Below, piece by piece: positions 7,863-17,961 of a stretch of DNA of 64,000 nucleotides (within the stretch, counting starts at the first letter, position 1; each line of letters starts with the position of its first letter). The position numbers and the translations under genes are program-made. Source of the stretch: Erythrobacter sp. (GTDB lineage: Bacteria; Pseudomonadota; Alphaproteobacteria; Sphingomonadales; Sphingomonadaceae); contig NZ_CP136573.1 in NCBI RefSeq assembly GCF_035194505.1, positions 1,054,001 to 1,118,000 of the forward strand, in the 5' to 3' direction. The notes beneath the pieces were generated by a model that was given only the letters and a program-made list of their open reading frames with translations, had not been told where the DNA came from and made no database searches.

Positions 7863-10139
7863 ATGTCGGGAGGCTCGCCAGTGGAGACGCGCAAGGCCGC
7901 GGATACCGCCCTGCGCGTGCCAACGCGGGGCGCTGGCCCACGTTTTGTCCTTGCCCTTGCCCTCTCGGGATGCGCCGCGCCGCTTGCCGCGCAGGAGCCG
8001 GTTGCCGCTCCCACGCAGGCCGGAACCCCCGCGCCGCGCCAGATCGATTTTGAGGCGAAAGAGATCGCCTACAACAACGAGACGGAAACCGTCACCGCGC
8101 GCGGCAATGTCATCCTGCGCTCGGACGATCGCTCGGTGCGCGCCGACGAGGTCGTGTGGGACCGCAAGAGTGGGAAGATCATCGCCAGCGGCAATATCCG
8201 GCTGGTCGACGATGCCGGCAACCAGCTGTTCACCGATCAGGTCGAGCTGACCGAGACCTTCGAGGCCGGCGCCATGGCCGAGCTCCTGATCGCTCTGCGC
8301 GCCGGGGGCCGCCTTGCCGCGCGCTCGGCCGAACGGGGCGAGGACGGCGTCGCGGTGCTGGCCGATGCTGCCTATTCGGCCTGCGCTGTCACGGATGACG
8401 AAGGCTGCGCCAAGAACCCGAGCTGGCGCATCACCGCCACCCGCGTCACCTTTGACCAGAAGGCCCAGCGGGTGCGCTTCACCGGCGCGATGCTGGAGCT
8501 GTTCGGCGCGCGCATTCTGCCGCTCCCCGGTCTTGCCCTGCGCACCGACGGCAAGGCAGAAAGCGGCTTTCTCGTCCCCGATTTCCGCATCAGCCAGGTC
8601 AACGGGCTGGAGCTCAATGGCGAGTACTATTGGCGGCTTGGCGATAACCGCGATCTGACGCTGGGCGCCTATGTCTTTTCCAGCGTCGCCCCGATGGCGA
8701 GCGCCAACTGGCGGCACCTGACCGACAAGGGTGCCTATCAGATCACCGGCTATCTCACTGCCAGCGACCGCCTGACCGACTTCACTGGCGGCCAGAGCTT
8801 CCAGAACCAGCTGCGCGGCTATATCGAGAGCAATGGCCGCTTCCAGTTCTCGCCGGACTGGAGCCTGACCGGATCGATCCGCCTCGCCAGCGACCGCACC
8901 TTCCTGCGCCGCTACGATCTCAGCCGCGATGACCGCTTGCGCTCGACCATCAATCTCGAGCGGATCACCGAAAACTCCTATTTCTCGCTCGCCGGGTGGG
9001 CCACGCAGACGCTGCGGATCAATGCCCAGCAGGGCCAGATCCCGCTCGCGCTGCCCGCGCTCGATTTCCGCCAGCGGGTGGCCGATCCGGTGCTGGGCGG
9101 CAAGGTGGAGTTGCAGGTCAACAGCCTCGCGCTCCTGCGCAATGACGGGCAGGATACCCAGCGCGCCTTTGCCGGAGCCCGGTGGGACCTGCGGCGGCTG
9201 ACCGGGCTTGGCCAGATGGTAACGCTGACCGCACTGGTGCGGGGCGACATCTACAATACCGACAATATCCTCGCCACGACGACCCCGAGCTATCGCGGCA
9301 CCGAAGGCTGGACGACACGCGGCATCGCCACTGCGGCGCTCGATATCGAATGGCCCTTTGTGGGCGAGATCTTCGGCGGGACCCAGGTGTTCAAGCCGCG
9401 CGTCCAGCTCGTCGCCAGCCCCAAGCTGCGCAATCTCGATCTGCCCAACGAGGACGCGCGCGCGATCGATCTGGAGGATTCGAACCTCTTCGCCCTGAAC
9501 CGCTTCCCCGGCTACGACCGGGTGGAAGACGGCACCCGCGTCACTTGGGGGGTGGACTGGGAATTGCAGCGCCCGGGCTGGAAGGTGTCGACCACGATCG
9601 GCCAGTCCTATCGCTTCGACGAGCCCGAAGAGCAGATCTTTCCGCCCGGCGCAGGCCTGTCAGACCGGGTGTCCGACTTTGTCGGCCGCACCCAGATCCG
9701 TTACCGCGACTTCCTCAATGTCACCCACCGCTTCCGGCTCGACAAGGACAACCTCGCGATCCGCCGCAACGAGATCGACGCGGCCATCGGCTCGCGCCGC
9801 ACCTATGTCGAAGTCGGCTATCTGCGGCTGAACCGCGACATCCAGACCGTGGAAGACCTGCGCGACCGCGAGGAGCTGCGCGTGGCTGCGCGTGTGGCCA
9901 TCGGGCGGCGCTGGTCGGCCTTCGGATCGGGGGTGTTCAACCTCACCGATGCCGCCGAAGATCCGGTGTTCCAGCCCGACGGGTTCGAACCGATCCGCAC
10001 ACGACTCGGCATCGCCTATTCGGACGACTGCATCGAATTCGGCGCGACCTGGCGGCGCGATTTCATCGATGCGGGCGACGCGCGGCGCGGCAACACGTTC
10101 CAGCTATTCTTTGCATTGCGGAACCTGGGCTTCCGGTGA
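7863..10139 (+). CDS. lptD: LPS-assembly protein LptD
   Basis: About 758 residues if the ATG at 7863 is used; the frame also opens at 7791. A signal peptide (RFVLALALSGCAAPLAAQE) is followed by an OstA/LptA-like N-terminal domain (IDFEAKEIAYNNETETVTARGNV...), then a C-terminal beta-barrel rich in alternating aromatic/polar strands that ends with Phe-Arg (NLGFR), suitable for outer-membrane barrel insertion. LptD inserts lipopolysaccharide into the outer leaflet. It begins the lptD-surA-pdxA-rsmA operon, the same order as in enteric bacteria; SurA is the chaperone for LptD, so the pairing is functionally sensible. Confidence 0.96.
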   Translation: MSGGSPVETRKAADTALRVPTRGAGPRFVLALALSGCAAPLAAQEPVAAPTQAGTPAPRQIDFEAKEIAYNNETETVTARGNVILRSDDRSVRADEVVWDRKSGKIIASGNIRLVDDAGNQLFTDQVELTETFEAGAMAELLIALRAGGRLAARSAERGEDGVAVLADAAYSACAVTDDEGCAKNPSWRITATRVTFDQKAQRVRFTGAMLELFGARILPLPGLALRTDGKAESGFLVPDFRISQVNGLELNGEYYWRLGDNRDLTLGAYVFSSVAPMASANWRHLTDKGAYQITGYLTASDRLTDFTGGQSFQNQLRGYIESNGRFQFSPDWSLTGSIRLASDRTFLRRYDLSRDDRLRSTINLERITENSYFSLAGWATQTLRINAQQGQIPLALPALDFRQRVADPVLGGKVELQVNSLALLRNDGQDTQRAFAGARWDLRRLTGLGQMVTLTALVRGDIYNTDNILATTTPSYRGTEGWTTRGIATAALDIEWPFVGEIFGGTQVFKPRVQLVASPKLRNLDLPNEDARAIDLEDSNLFALNRFPGYDRVEDGTRVTWGVDWELQRPGWKVSTTIGQSYRFDEPEEQIFPPGAGLSDRVSDFVGRTQIRYRDFLNVTHRFRLDKDNLAIRRNEIDAAIGSRRTYVEVGYLRLNRDIQTVEDLRDREELRVAARVAIGRRWSAFGSGVFNLTDAAEDPVFQPDGFEPIRTRLGIAYSDDCIEFGATWRRDFIDAGDARRGNTFQLFFALRNLGFR

Positions 10140-10325
10140 GACCAAGTTATTTGGCAGGGCGGCGAATCCGGTCTAAAGGCACCCCGACAGGTAGCAGGCC
10201 TTGCCCAAGGTGATCGGGCGGGAGCAAGCTTCCATTCAGCCGCTGCATGGCAACGGCTGGGCATGCGTGAGGGGTCGCGCAGAATTCTTCGCCCATCCAT
10301 GGGGCCGCAAAGCGGGATTATACGA

Positions 10326-11699
10326 GTGAGTGTGAAGCTGTTTTCCAAGGGCCTTCTGGCCAAGACCGGAACCGCACTGGCGGCAGCCGGGATGCTCGGC
10401 CTCGCCGTGGCGCCGATGGCTGCGGGCGCGCAGACCGTTGCCGTGCCGACCGCCGAGAACCCCTTCGGCCTGCCCGAGGACATCACCATCTTCGGCAAGA
10501 CCGATCCCGATCGCCGCACCGCGACCGCGGTGGTCAACGGCTTCGTCATCACGGGCACGGATATCGACCAGCGCGTGGCGCTCGTTACCGCCGCATCGGA
10601 TGCACCCGTACCAGAGGACGAGCTGCTGCGTCTGCGCGTGCAGGTGCTGCGCAACCTGATCGACGAAACGCTCAAGATCCAGGCAGCCGAAGCGGCAGAA
10701 CTCAAGGTCACCCCTGACGAGGTCGAGAAGACCTATCTGCAGCTGGCCGCACAGAACTTCGGCAACGAGCCGAAGAAGATGGACGATTACCTCAAGTCGA
10801 TCGGTTCCTCGCCCACCTCGCTCAAGCGTCAGATCGAAGGCGAACAGGCGTGGGAAAATCTCCTGCGCCGCAACATCATGCCCTTCGTCAACGTCTCGGC
10901 CGAAGAGGTCAACGACGTGCTCAAGCGCATGAACGAGGCCAAGGGCACCGACGAATACCGCCTCGGCGAAATCTACCTTTCGGCCACCACCGAAAACCGC
11001 GATGCGGTGCTCAAGAACGTCCAGGCGATCATCGAGCAGCTGCAACAGGGCGGCAGCTTCGTCGCCTATGCGCGCCAGTTCTCCGAGGCGACCACGGCGG
11101 TCGTCGGCGGCGATCTGGGCTGGGTGCGGTTGAGCCAGCTGCCCCCGCAGATTGCCGCAGTGGCGCGCGAAATGCAGGCGGGCCAGCTCAACGGCCCGAT
11201 CGAAATTCCGGGCGGCTTTTCGATCATCTACCTGATCAACAAGCGTCAGGTGCTGATGGCCGATCCCAACGAGGCGGTGCTGAGCCTCAAGCAGATCTCG
11301 GTCAACTTCCCCGCTGGCATCTCGGAAGCCGCGGCGAGCGCCAAGGTCGAACAGTTCGGCAAGTTCGTCGAGGGCCTGCGCGGTTGCGGCGATGTCGATG
11401 CGGGCGCGGCGGCGATTGGCGCGCAGGTCGTCTCGAACGACCAGATCAAGGCCGCCAACCTTCCCGAACAGCTGCGAGCGATCATCCTCAACCTGCAAAT
11501 CGGCCAGACCACCCCGCTGTTCGGCGGCGTGCAGGAAGGCGTGCGCGTGCTGATGCTGTGCGGACGGGACGATCCCAAGGATGCGGGCGCACCGTCCTTT
11601 GCGGCGGTGATGGACCAGATCGAACAGGAACGCGTCAACAAGCGCGCCCAGCGCTACCTGCGCGATCTGCGTAACGACGCCTATATCGAATACAATTGA
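10326..11699 (+). CDS. surA: Periplasmic peptidyl-prolyl isomerase/chaperone SurA
   Basis: 457 residues from GTG 10326 (SVKLFSKGLLAKTG...), which puts the basic n-region and hydrophobic core of the signal peptide (ending MAAGAQ) at the N-terminus; an ATG at 10263 gives an extra 21 residues and cannot be excluded. The N-terminal SurA domain (TATAVVNGFVITGTDIDQRVAL) is followed by one parvulin-type PPIase region (YRLGEIYLSATTENRDAVLKN, GGDLGWVRLSQLPPQI) and a degenerate second one (LSLKQISVNFPAG). It assists outer-membrane protein folding, notably LptD encoded just upstream. Ends overlapping the pdxA start. Confidence 0.92.
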   Translation: MSVKLFSKGLLAKTGTALAAAGMLGLAVAPMAAGAQTVAVPTAENPFGLPEDITIFGKTDPDRRTATAVVNGFVITGTDIDQRVALVTAASDAPVPEDELLRLRVQVLRNLIDETLKIQAAEAAELKVTPDEVEKTYLQLAAQNFGNEPKKMDDYLKSIGSSPTSLKRQIEGEQAWENLLRRNIMPFVNVSAEEVNDVLKRMNEAKGTDEYRLGEIYLSATTENRDAVLKNVQAIIEQLQQGGSFVAYARQFSEATTAVVGGDLGWVRLSQLPPQIAAVAREMQAGQLNGPIEIPGGFSIIYLINKRQVLMADPNEAVLSLKQISVNFPAGISEAAASAKVEQFGKFVEGLRGCGDVDAGAAAIGAQVVSNDQIKAANLPEQLRAIILNLQIGQTTPLFGGVQEGVRVLMLCGRDDPKDAGAPSFAAVMDQIEQERVNKRAQRYLRDLRNDAYIEYN

Positions 11700-12715
11700 G
11701 CGCAGCCGCAGCGCCTCTTGCCATCTCTCTGGGCGATCCTGCGGGGATCGGCCCGGAGGTGATCCTTGGCGCATGGACGCGGCTGCGCGCCGAACGCCGC
11801 ACCCCGCCCGCCTTCGTGGTCGGCGGTCCGGCGTTGCTGCGGAGCGCGGCCGAGGCGCTGGGGATCGATTGCCCGATCGTGCCGATTGCCGAGCCATCCG
11901 AAGCGCTCTTCGCCAGCGCTGTCGGTCTGCCGGTGCTGGCCTTGCTAGACGGCCCGTGGCACCCGGCTGCTCCTTCGAGCGATGGCGCACGCCTCGCGCT
12001 GGCCTCGCTGCAATGGGGGGCGAAATGCGTGCTCGCGGGCGCAGCGAGCGGGCTGGTGACCGCACCGGTGGCCAAGGGCGCGCTGGCGGCAATCGGCTGG
12101 GACTATCCCGGGCAGACCGAGTTTCTCGCCAATGCCTGCGGCAAGCCCTATCGCGATGCGGTGATGATGCTGGCAGGGCCAAGCTTGCGCACCGTGCCGC
12201 TCACCGTCCACGTGCCGCTGGCCGAGGTTTCGGCGCTGCTTTCCTCCGATCTGATCATTCACAAGGCGCGGATTGTCGCTGCGGGTCTGGCCCGCGATTT
12301 CGGCATCGTCGCGCCGCGCCTCGCGATTGCCGCGCTGAATCCCCATGCGGGCGAAGGCGGGCAGTTCGGGGACGAGGAAGCGCGCATCATCACGCCTGCC
12401 ATCACCGCCTTGCGGGCCGAGGGGATCGCCGCTTTCGGTCCGGTCCCCGGCGACGCGCTGTTCATGCCGCGCGCCCGCACCGGCTATGACGCGGCCTTGT
12501 GCATGTATCACGATCAGGCGCTGATCCCGCTGAAGGCGCTGGAAGTGGACGAAGGCGTCAACGTGACGCTTGGCCTGCCGATCATCCGCACCTCGCCCGA
12601 TCACGGCACGGCCTTCGATATCGCAGGCAAGGGCCTTGCCGATCCCGGCGCGATGGCGGCGGCGATCACCATGGCAGCCGGCATGGCCAAGGCGCGGGCG
12701 GCGGCGCATGGCTGA
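11696..12715 (+). CDS. pdxA: 4-hydroxythreonine-4-phosphate dehydrogenase
   Basis: 339 residues; the likely start is TTG 11696, overlapping the surA stop (TTGA), giving [20 protein letters not shown], where the conserved GDPAGIGPE follows immediately. PdxA performs NAD-dependent oxidation in DXP-dependent pyridoxal phosphate synthesis. Metal-binding His residues are in [27 protein letters not shown] and the C-terminal [12 protein letters not shown] region; [14 protein letters not shown] is also canonical. It is cotranscribed with surA and rsmA. Confidence 0.96.
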   Translation: MSAAAAPLAISLGDPAGIGPEVILGAWTRLRAERRTPPAFVVGGPALLRSAAEALGIDCPIVPIAEPSEALFASAVGLPVLALLDGPWHPAAPSSDGARLALASLQWGAKCVLAGAASGLVTAPVAKGALAAIGWDYPGQTEFLANACGKPYRDAVMMLAGPSLRTVPLTVHVPLAEVSALLSSDLIIHKARIVAAGLARDFGIVAPRLAIAALNPHAGEGGQFGDEEARIITPAITALRAEGIAAFGPVPGDALFMPRARTGYDAALCMYHDQALIPLKALEVDEGVNVTLGLPIIRTSPDHGTAFDIAGKGLADPGAMAAAITMAAGMAKARAAAHG

Positions 12716-13529
12716 CCTTCCCCCGATCCGCGATGTCATCCAGCGCCACGGCCTGTCGGCGTCCAAGGCACTGGGGCAGAACTTCCTGCTCGACGAGCAA
12801 TTGCTGGCGCGCATCGCCGCCGTTCCGGGCGATCTGGCAGGCGCCCGCGTGCTCGAAGTCGGCCCCGGACCCGGCGGACTGACGCGCGCGCTGCTGCGCG
12901 CCGGCGCGAAGGTCACCGCCATCGAGATGGACCGCCGCTGCCTTCCCGCCCTCGCCGAACTGAGCGAGGCCTTCCCCGGCCAACTTACGGTGATCGAGGG
13001 CGATGCGCTCAAGCTCGATCACAACGAACTGATGGGCGCAGAGCCGTTCCACGTGCTCTCGAACCTGCCCTACAACGTCGGCACCGCGCTGTTCGTGCGC
13101 TGGCTCGGCGGCGAGGCTTGGCCGCCCCTGTGGCAGTCCCTCACCCTGATGTTCCAGCGCGAAGTTGCCGACCGGATCGTCGCCGCCGCCGGGGAGGATG
13201 CCTATGGGCGGCTTGCCGTCCTCGCCCAATGGCGCGCCGAGGCACGCTTTGCGATGAAGGTCCACCGCAGCGCCTTCACCCCGCCCCCCAAGGTGATGAG
13301 CGCGATCGTGCATGTTACCCCCGCTGCGATGCCGGAAGGCGTCTCGGCGCGGATGCTCGAACGCCTCACCGAAGCCGCCTTCGGCCAACGCCGCAAGATG
13401 CTGCGCCAGAGCCTCAAGGGCGTGCCGGGTGCGCTGGAAGCGCTCGCCGTGCTCGGTATCGACGAAACCCGCCGCGCCGAGACTGTCAGCGTCGCGGAGT
13501 TTATCGCGCTGGCAAAGGCGCTGTCCTAA
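12708..13529 (+). CDS. rsmA: 16S rRNA dimethyladenosine transferase
   Basis: 273 residues from ATG 12708, which overlaps the pdxA end by 8 bp. RsmA (KsgA) dimethylates two adjacent adenosines near the 3' end of 16S rRNA. SAM-binding motif [16 protein letters not shown] (about residue 44 onward), catalytic NLPYNVG, and [15 protein letters not shown] at the N-terminus are diagnostic. Its TAA stop overlaps the stop codon of the convergent malate synthase gene. Confidence 0.97.
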   Translation: MADLPPIRDVIQRHGLSASKALGQNFLLDEQLLARIAAVPGDLAGARVLEVGPGPGGLTRALLRAGAKVTAIEMDRRCLPALAELSEAFPGQLTVIEGDALKLDHNELMGAEPFHVLSNLPYNVGTALFVRWLGGEAWPPLWQSLTLMFQREVADRIVAAAGEDAYGRLAVLAQWRAEARFAMKVHRSAFTPPPKVMSAIVHVTPAAMPEGVSARMLERLTEAAFGQRRKMLRQSLKGVPGALEALAVLGIDETRRAETVSVAEFIALAKALS

Positions 13530-15625
13530 CCCGCCTTCTTCTTCAGACGCCAAGCGTGCAGCAACGGCTCGGTGTAGCCGCTGGGCTGCTCCACGCCCTT
13601 GAAGATCAGCTCCTTCGCCGCGCTGAAGGCCGCGCCGTCCTCGTTACCCGTCAGCGGCACGTAAAGCGGATCGCCCGCGTTCTGCGCATCGACCTTGACG
13701 GCCATGCGAGCGAGCGAATCCATCACCTGCGCCTCGGTGATCACGCCGTGCAGCAGCCAGTTGGCGATGTGCTGCGATGAGATGCGCAAGGTCGCGCGGT
13801 CTTCCATCAGGCCCACATCATTGATGTCGGGCACCTTGGAGCAGCCGACGCCCTGATCCACCCAGCGCACGACATAGCCCAGCAGGCCCTGGCAATTGTT
13901 GTCGAGTTCCTCGCGGATGTCCTCGGCTGACCAGTTCGCCCCTTGCGCGAGCGGGATCGCCAGCAGCGCGTCGAGGCCCATCGGCTCGGGCAGGTGCTTC
14001 TGCACGTCGAACACGTCGATATGGTGATAATGCAGCGCGTGGAGCGTCGCGGCGGTGGGCGACGGCACCCATGCGGTGTTCGCGCCCGCCTTCAGATGGC
14101 CGATCTTCTCGACCATCATCTGCCCCATCAGATCGGGCGCGGCCCACATGCCCTTGCCAATCTGCGCCTTGCCCGAAAGGCCGTGGGCAAGGCCGATGGC
14201 GACGTTGCGCGCCTCGTAGGACTTGAGCCAGTCGCTGCCCTTCATCGCACCCTTGCGGAGCATCGGCCCGGCGCGCATCGAGGTGTGAATCTCGTCGCCG
14301 GTGCGGTCGAGGAAGCCGGTGTTGATGAAGACGATGCGGTCCTTCACCGCGTGGATACAGGCGGCGAGGTTCGCCGAAGTGCGGCGCTCCTCGTCCATCA
14401 CCCCGACCTTGATGGTGTGGCGCGGGAGTTTGAGTAAATCCTCAACCGTGTTAAACAGGTCATTGGTAAATTGACATTCTTCCGGCCCATGCATCTTGGG
14501 CTTCACGATATAGATGCTGCCCTCGCGCGAATTGCCAAAACGCCCATGGCCTTCGAAGTCGAGCGTGCTGATCGCGCTGGTGAAAACCGCGTCCATAATG
14601 CCTTCGGGGATTTCCGAGCCATCGGGCAGGCGGATCGCAGGGTTCGTCATGAGGTGACCGACATTGCGCACGAACATCAGGCTGCGACCCTTGAGGGTCT
14701 GCGTGGTGCCGTCGGCCGCGGTGAAGGTCTTGTCGCCCGCGAGCGTTCGGGTGAGGGTCTTGCCGCCCTTTTCAAAGCTTTCCGACAGATCGCCGCGGAT
14801 GATGCCGAGCCAGTTGGTATAGGCCAGCAGCTTGTCCTCGGCATCCACCGCCGCGACCGAGTCCTCGCAATCGGCGATGGTGGTGAGCGCGGCCTCGACC
14901 ATGATATCCGCAATGCCCGCTGCATCGGTAGCGCCGACAGGTGTACTCGAATCGAACACAACTTCGGCGTGCAAGCCATTGTTTTTGAAAATTACACCCT
15001 TATCGATGGTGCCGACATGCTGGGTGGGGTCTGCTAGCATGATCGCCTCACGCCCCGTAAGGTCTACCCAGCTCGCGCCGCCTGCGAGCGGGAAGGCGCT
15101 GTCCAGAAACTGCCGCCCGCGTGCGATCACCGCTGCCCCGCGTTGCTCGTCATAACCGCCCGGCCGCGCCGGAGCCGCATCGAGTGCATCGGTGCCGTAG
15201 AAGGCATCGTAGAGGCTCCCCCAGCGCGCATTTGCGGCGTTCAGCAGGAAGCGCGCGTTGAGGATCGGCACCACCAGCTGCGGCCCTGCCATGGTCGCGA
15301 TCTCGGGGTCGACGTTCTGGGTGCCGATGGTGAAGTCGCCCGGCTCGGGGACGAGATAGCCGATCTCTTCAAGGAACGCCTTGTAGGCCGCCGCGTCATG
15401 CGGCTGGCCCGCGCGCTCCATGTGCCACGCGTCGATCTGCGCCTGAAGGCTCTCGCGCTTTTCCAGCAGCGCGCGGTTCCTCGGCGCAAACTCGGCCAGC
15501 AGCGCCGCAAATCCCTGCCAGAAAGCTTCACAATCGCGGCTCAGCGTGGCCAGCACGTCGCGCTCAAGGAAGCTCGCCAGACGGGGATCGATGGCAAGGC
15601 CGGCGCGGGTGGTCATTTCAGTCAT
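13526..15625 (-). CDS. glcB: Malate synthase G
   Basis: 699 residues starting [19 protein letters not shown]; an upstream continuation to 16156 is unconserved. Condenses glyoxylate with acetyl-CoA. Size and the long inserted alpha/beta domain fit the G isoform (about 720 residues) rather than the A isoform. Motifs include [19 protein letters not shown] with the active-site Arg, and [31 protein letters not shown] with the conserved Cys and catalytic Asp. No isocitrate lyase or glycolate oxidase gene is in the window, so the glyoxylate source is encoded elsewhere. Confidence 0.97.
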   Translation of the reverse strand: MTEMTTRAGLAIDPRLASFLERDVLATLSRDCEAFWQGFAALLAEFAPRNRALLEKRESLQAQIDAWHMERAGQPHDAAAYKAFLEEIGYLVPEPGDFTIGTQNVDPEIATMAGPQLVVPILNARFLLNAANARWGSLYDAFYGTDALDAAPARPGGYDEQRGAAVIARGRQFLDSAFPLAGGASWVDLTGREAIMLADPTQHVGTIDKGVIFKNNGLHAEVVFDSSTPVGATDAAGIADIMVEAALTTIADCEDSVAAVDAEDKLLAYTNWLGIIRGDLSESFEKGGKTLTRTLAGDKTFTAADGTTQTLKGRSLMFVRNVGHLMTNPAIRLPDGSEIPEGIMDAVFTSAISTLDFEGHGRFGNSREGSIYIVKPKMHGPEECQFTNDLFNTVEDLLKLPRHTIKVGVMDEERRTSANLAACIHAVKDRIVFINTGFLDRTGDEIHTSMRAGPMLRKGAMKGSDWLKSYEARNVAIGLAHGLSGKAQIGKGMWAAPDLMGQMMVEKIGHLKAGANTAWVPSPTAATLHALHYHHIDVFDVQKHLPEPMGLDALLAIPLAQGANWSAEDIREELDNNCQGLLGYVVRWVDQGVGCSKVPDINDVGLMEDRATLRISSQHIANWLLHGVITEAQVMDSLARMAVKVDAQNAGDPLYVPLTGNEDGAAFSAAKELIFKGVEQPSGYTEPLLHAWRLKKKAG

Positions 15626-15760
15626 GCGTGTCCTCATGGGCTCCGAAAGTCGGGTCCTGGGGAGGAGGACATGGAATGCGATTCCGGCCCGCGCTATGGC
15701 GCAGGGGACGGCCGATTGCAACGGGTTGGACTGCTGCGCGCACACGGCTAGAGGGGAGCC

Positions 15761-16948
15761 ATGGACGGGACACAGATGATCGACTCCGGCGCGATGCTGG
15801 CGCAGGTGCAGGCGTGGAGCGCGATCAACACCGGCACCGCGAATCTCGCCGGACTGGCGCAGCTGGCGGCAGCGCTGGCCGAGGCGTTTTCGGCCCTGCC
15901 CGGCGCAGTCGAACTGGTCGATCCCGCGCCCGTCACCGCGATTGCCGCCGATGGCAGCGCCTTTGCCAAGCCGCATGGCCAGCATCTGGTGGTGCGCGTG
16001 CGACCGCAGGCCAACCGCCGTATCCTGCTGACCGGGCATATGGACACGGTATTCCCCGCCGATCACGCCTTCCAGCGCCAGAACTGGCTCGACGGCGAGA
16101 CGCTGAACGGCCCGGGCGTGGCCGACATGAAGGGCGGGATCGCGGTCATGCTTCACGCGCTGCTGGCCTTTGAGGCGAGCGGCGCGGCATCAGGTCTCGG
16201 CTATGATGTGCTGATCAATTCCGACGAGGAGACCGGCTCGCTCGCCAGCGCCGCGCTGATCGCGGAACTGGCTGCGGGCAAGCTGGCCGCGCTCACCTAT
16301 GAGCCCGCCGCCCTACCCGATGGCACGCTGGCGCATGAACGCGGGGGCACGGGGAACTATTCGGTCACTATCACCGGCAAGTCCGCCCATGCAGGCCGCA
16401 ACCCGGAAGAGGGTCGCAACGCGATTGTCGCGGCGGCCGATCTGATCCTGCGGCTGAAGGCGCTCGAGAACGCCGAGATCACCATCAACCCCGCCAAGCT
16501 CGAAGGCGGTTCGGCCAATAATGTCGTCCCTGACCACGCCGTGCTGCGCTTCAATATCCGGCCCAGAACTGTCGAGGCCGGGACTTTATTCGATCATTCC
16601 TTCAGTCACTTGCTGATTGATATTGAGGCAACCCATCAAGTCGCCACACATCGCCACGGCGGCGTCACCCGCCCGCCCAAAAAGGTCGATGCCCGCGCGC
16701 AGGCGCTGTTCGACCTCGTGCGCGAATGCGGCGCGGAGCTGGGGCAGGACATCCGCTGGAAATCGACCGGCGGGGTGTGCGACGGCAACAACATCGCCGC
16801 CTGCGGTGTCCCCGTGGTCGACACCATGGGCGTGCGCGGCGGCGCGATCCACTCGCCGGACGAATATCTGATCGTGCCCAGTCTGGCCGAGCGCGCGGCG
16901 CTGTCCGCCCGCGTCATCGAGCGTCTCGCTCAGGGAGCAATATCGTGA
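15761..16948 (+). CDS. M20-family metallohydrolase (carboxypeptidase G2-like) in AST cluster
   Basis: 395 residues. Zinc-dependent amidohydrolase of the M20A/CPG2 type: metal-binding His-Asp in [18 protein letters not shown], catalytic Glu pair in NSDEETGS, dimerisation-domain His in GKSAHAG, and C-terminal metal ligand in AIHSPDEYL. No signal peptide is evident, so it acts in the cytoplasm. Its stop overlaps the astA start (GTGA), tying it to arginine catabolism. The substrate may be an N-acyl amino acid such as N-succinylglutamate, which AstE (an unrelated fold) normally hydrolyses; that assignment is inference from context only. Confidence 0.88.
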   Translation: MDGTQMIDSGAMLAQVQAWSAINTGTANLAGLAQLAAALAEAFSALPGAVELVDPAPVTAIAADGSAFAKPHGQHLVVRVRPQANRRILLTGHMDTVFPADHAFQRQNWLDGETLNGPGVADMKGGIAVMLHALLAFEASGAASGLGYDVLINSDEETGSLASAALIAELAAGKLAALTYEPAALPDGTLAHERGGTGNYSVTITGKSAHAGRNPEEGRNAIVAAADLILRLKALENAEITINPAKLEGGSANNVVPDHAVLRFNIRPRTVEAGTLFDHSFSHLLIDIEATHQVATHRHGGVTRPPKKVDARAQALFDLVRECGAELGQDIRWKSTGGVCDGNNIAACGVPVVDTMGVRGGAIHSPDEYLIVPSLAERAALSARVIERLAQGAIS

Positions 16949-17961
16949 CCTTTCGCCTGCGCGCTGCGCGTGTTTCCGATCTCGAGGCGCTCTACGAGAT
17001 GGCCAAGCTGACCGGCGGGGGTTTCACCAACCTGCCGCCTGATCGCGCCGCGCTCCGTGGCAAGCTGGAGCGGGCCGAGACGGCCTTTGCGCGCGAGGGC
17101 GACACGCTCACCGACGAACAATTCGTGCTGGTGCTCGAAAACGCGCGTACCGGTGCGGTGCGCGGCACCTGCCAGCTGATGACCAAGGTCGGGCAGCGCT
17201 GGCCGTTCTATTCGTACCGGTTGAACACCCTCACCCAGTATTCGCAGGAACTCGACCGCACGGTGCGCGCCGAACTGCTCAGCCTCGTCACCGATCTCGA
17301 AGGGTCGAGCGAGGTCGGCGGACTGTTCCTCCACCCCAACGAGCGCGCCGGAGGCCTCGGCCTGCTGCTCGCCCGATCGCGCTATCTGTTCGTGGCGATG
17401 CACCGCGCGCGCTTTGCCGACCGGATCCTGGCCGAACTGCGCGGCATCATCGACGAGCGCGGCGGATCGCCCTTCTGGGACGGGGTCGCCGGCCGTTTCT
17501 TCGGAATGAGCTTCCAGGACGCGGACTATTTCAACGCGATCAACGGCAACCAGTTCATCGCCGATCTGATGCCCAAGCACCCAGTCTACATCGCGATGCT
17601 GAGCGAAGATGCGCGCTCGGTCATCGGCGTGCCCCACCCCACCGGCCGCGCCGCGATGCGGATGCTGGAGGACGAGGGCTTCCGCGCCGAGGGTTATGTC
17701 GACATCTTCGACGGCGGGCCAACGATGGTGGCGCACACCGACAATGTCACCAGCGTGAAGGGCAGCTGCACGGCGGCCGTCACGAACCTCATGGTGGGCG
17801 AAGGCGAGAAGGCGATCCTCGCCACCGGCCATCTCGGCACCTTCCGCGCCTGTTTCGGTGCGCGGGTGCTGGACGGGGATGGCGGCATTGCGATCGATAG
17901 CGCCAGCGCGGACCTGCTCGACGTGTCCGAGGGCGACATGGTGTGGAGCGTGGCGCGATGA
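16945..17961 (+). CDS. astA: Arginine N-succinyltransferase
   Basis: 338 residues from GTG 16945, overlapping the upstream stop. AstA transfers succinyl from succinyl-CoA to arginine, the first step of the ammonia-producing AST pathway. The GNAT-like N-terminus ([30 protein letters not shown]), LFLHPNERAGGLGLLLARSRYLF, FWDGVAGRFFGMSFQDAD and the C-terminal ACFGARVLDGDGGIAID match the family. Translationally coupled to astB by ATGA overlap. Confidence 0.95.
   Translation: MTFRLRAARVSDLEALYEMAKLTGGGFTNLPPDRAALRGKLERAETAFAREGDTLTDEQFVLVLENARTGAVRGTCQLMTKVGQRWPFYSYRLNTLTQYSQELDRTVRAELLSLVTDLEGSSEVGGLFLHPNERAGGLGLLLARSRYLFVAMHRARFADRILAELRGIIDERGGSPFWDGVAGRFFGMSFQDADYFNAINGNQFIADLMPKHPVYIAMLSEDARSVIGVPHPTGRAAMRMLEDEGFRAEGYVDIFDGGPTMVAHTDNVTSVKGSCTAAVTNLMVGEGEKAILATGHLGTFRACFGARVLDGDGGIAIDSASADLLDVSEGDMVWSVAR

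Noticed and set aside
10140..10325. Possible extra gene between lptD and surA
   Set aside because: No frame with start, ribosome-binding site and conserved content; likely only spacer and part of the surA leader.
13526..16156. Malate synthase extended by about 177 residues at the N-terminus
   Set aside because: The extension overlaps the divergent M20 gene and is unconserved; [10 protein letters not shown] at 15625 is the natural start.
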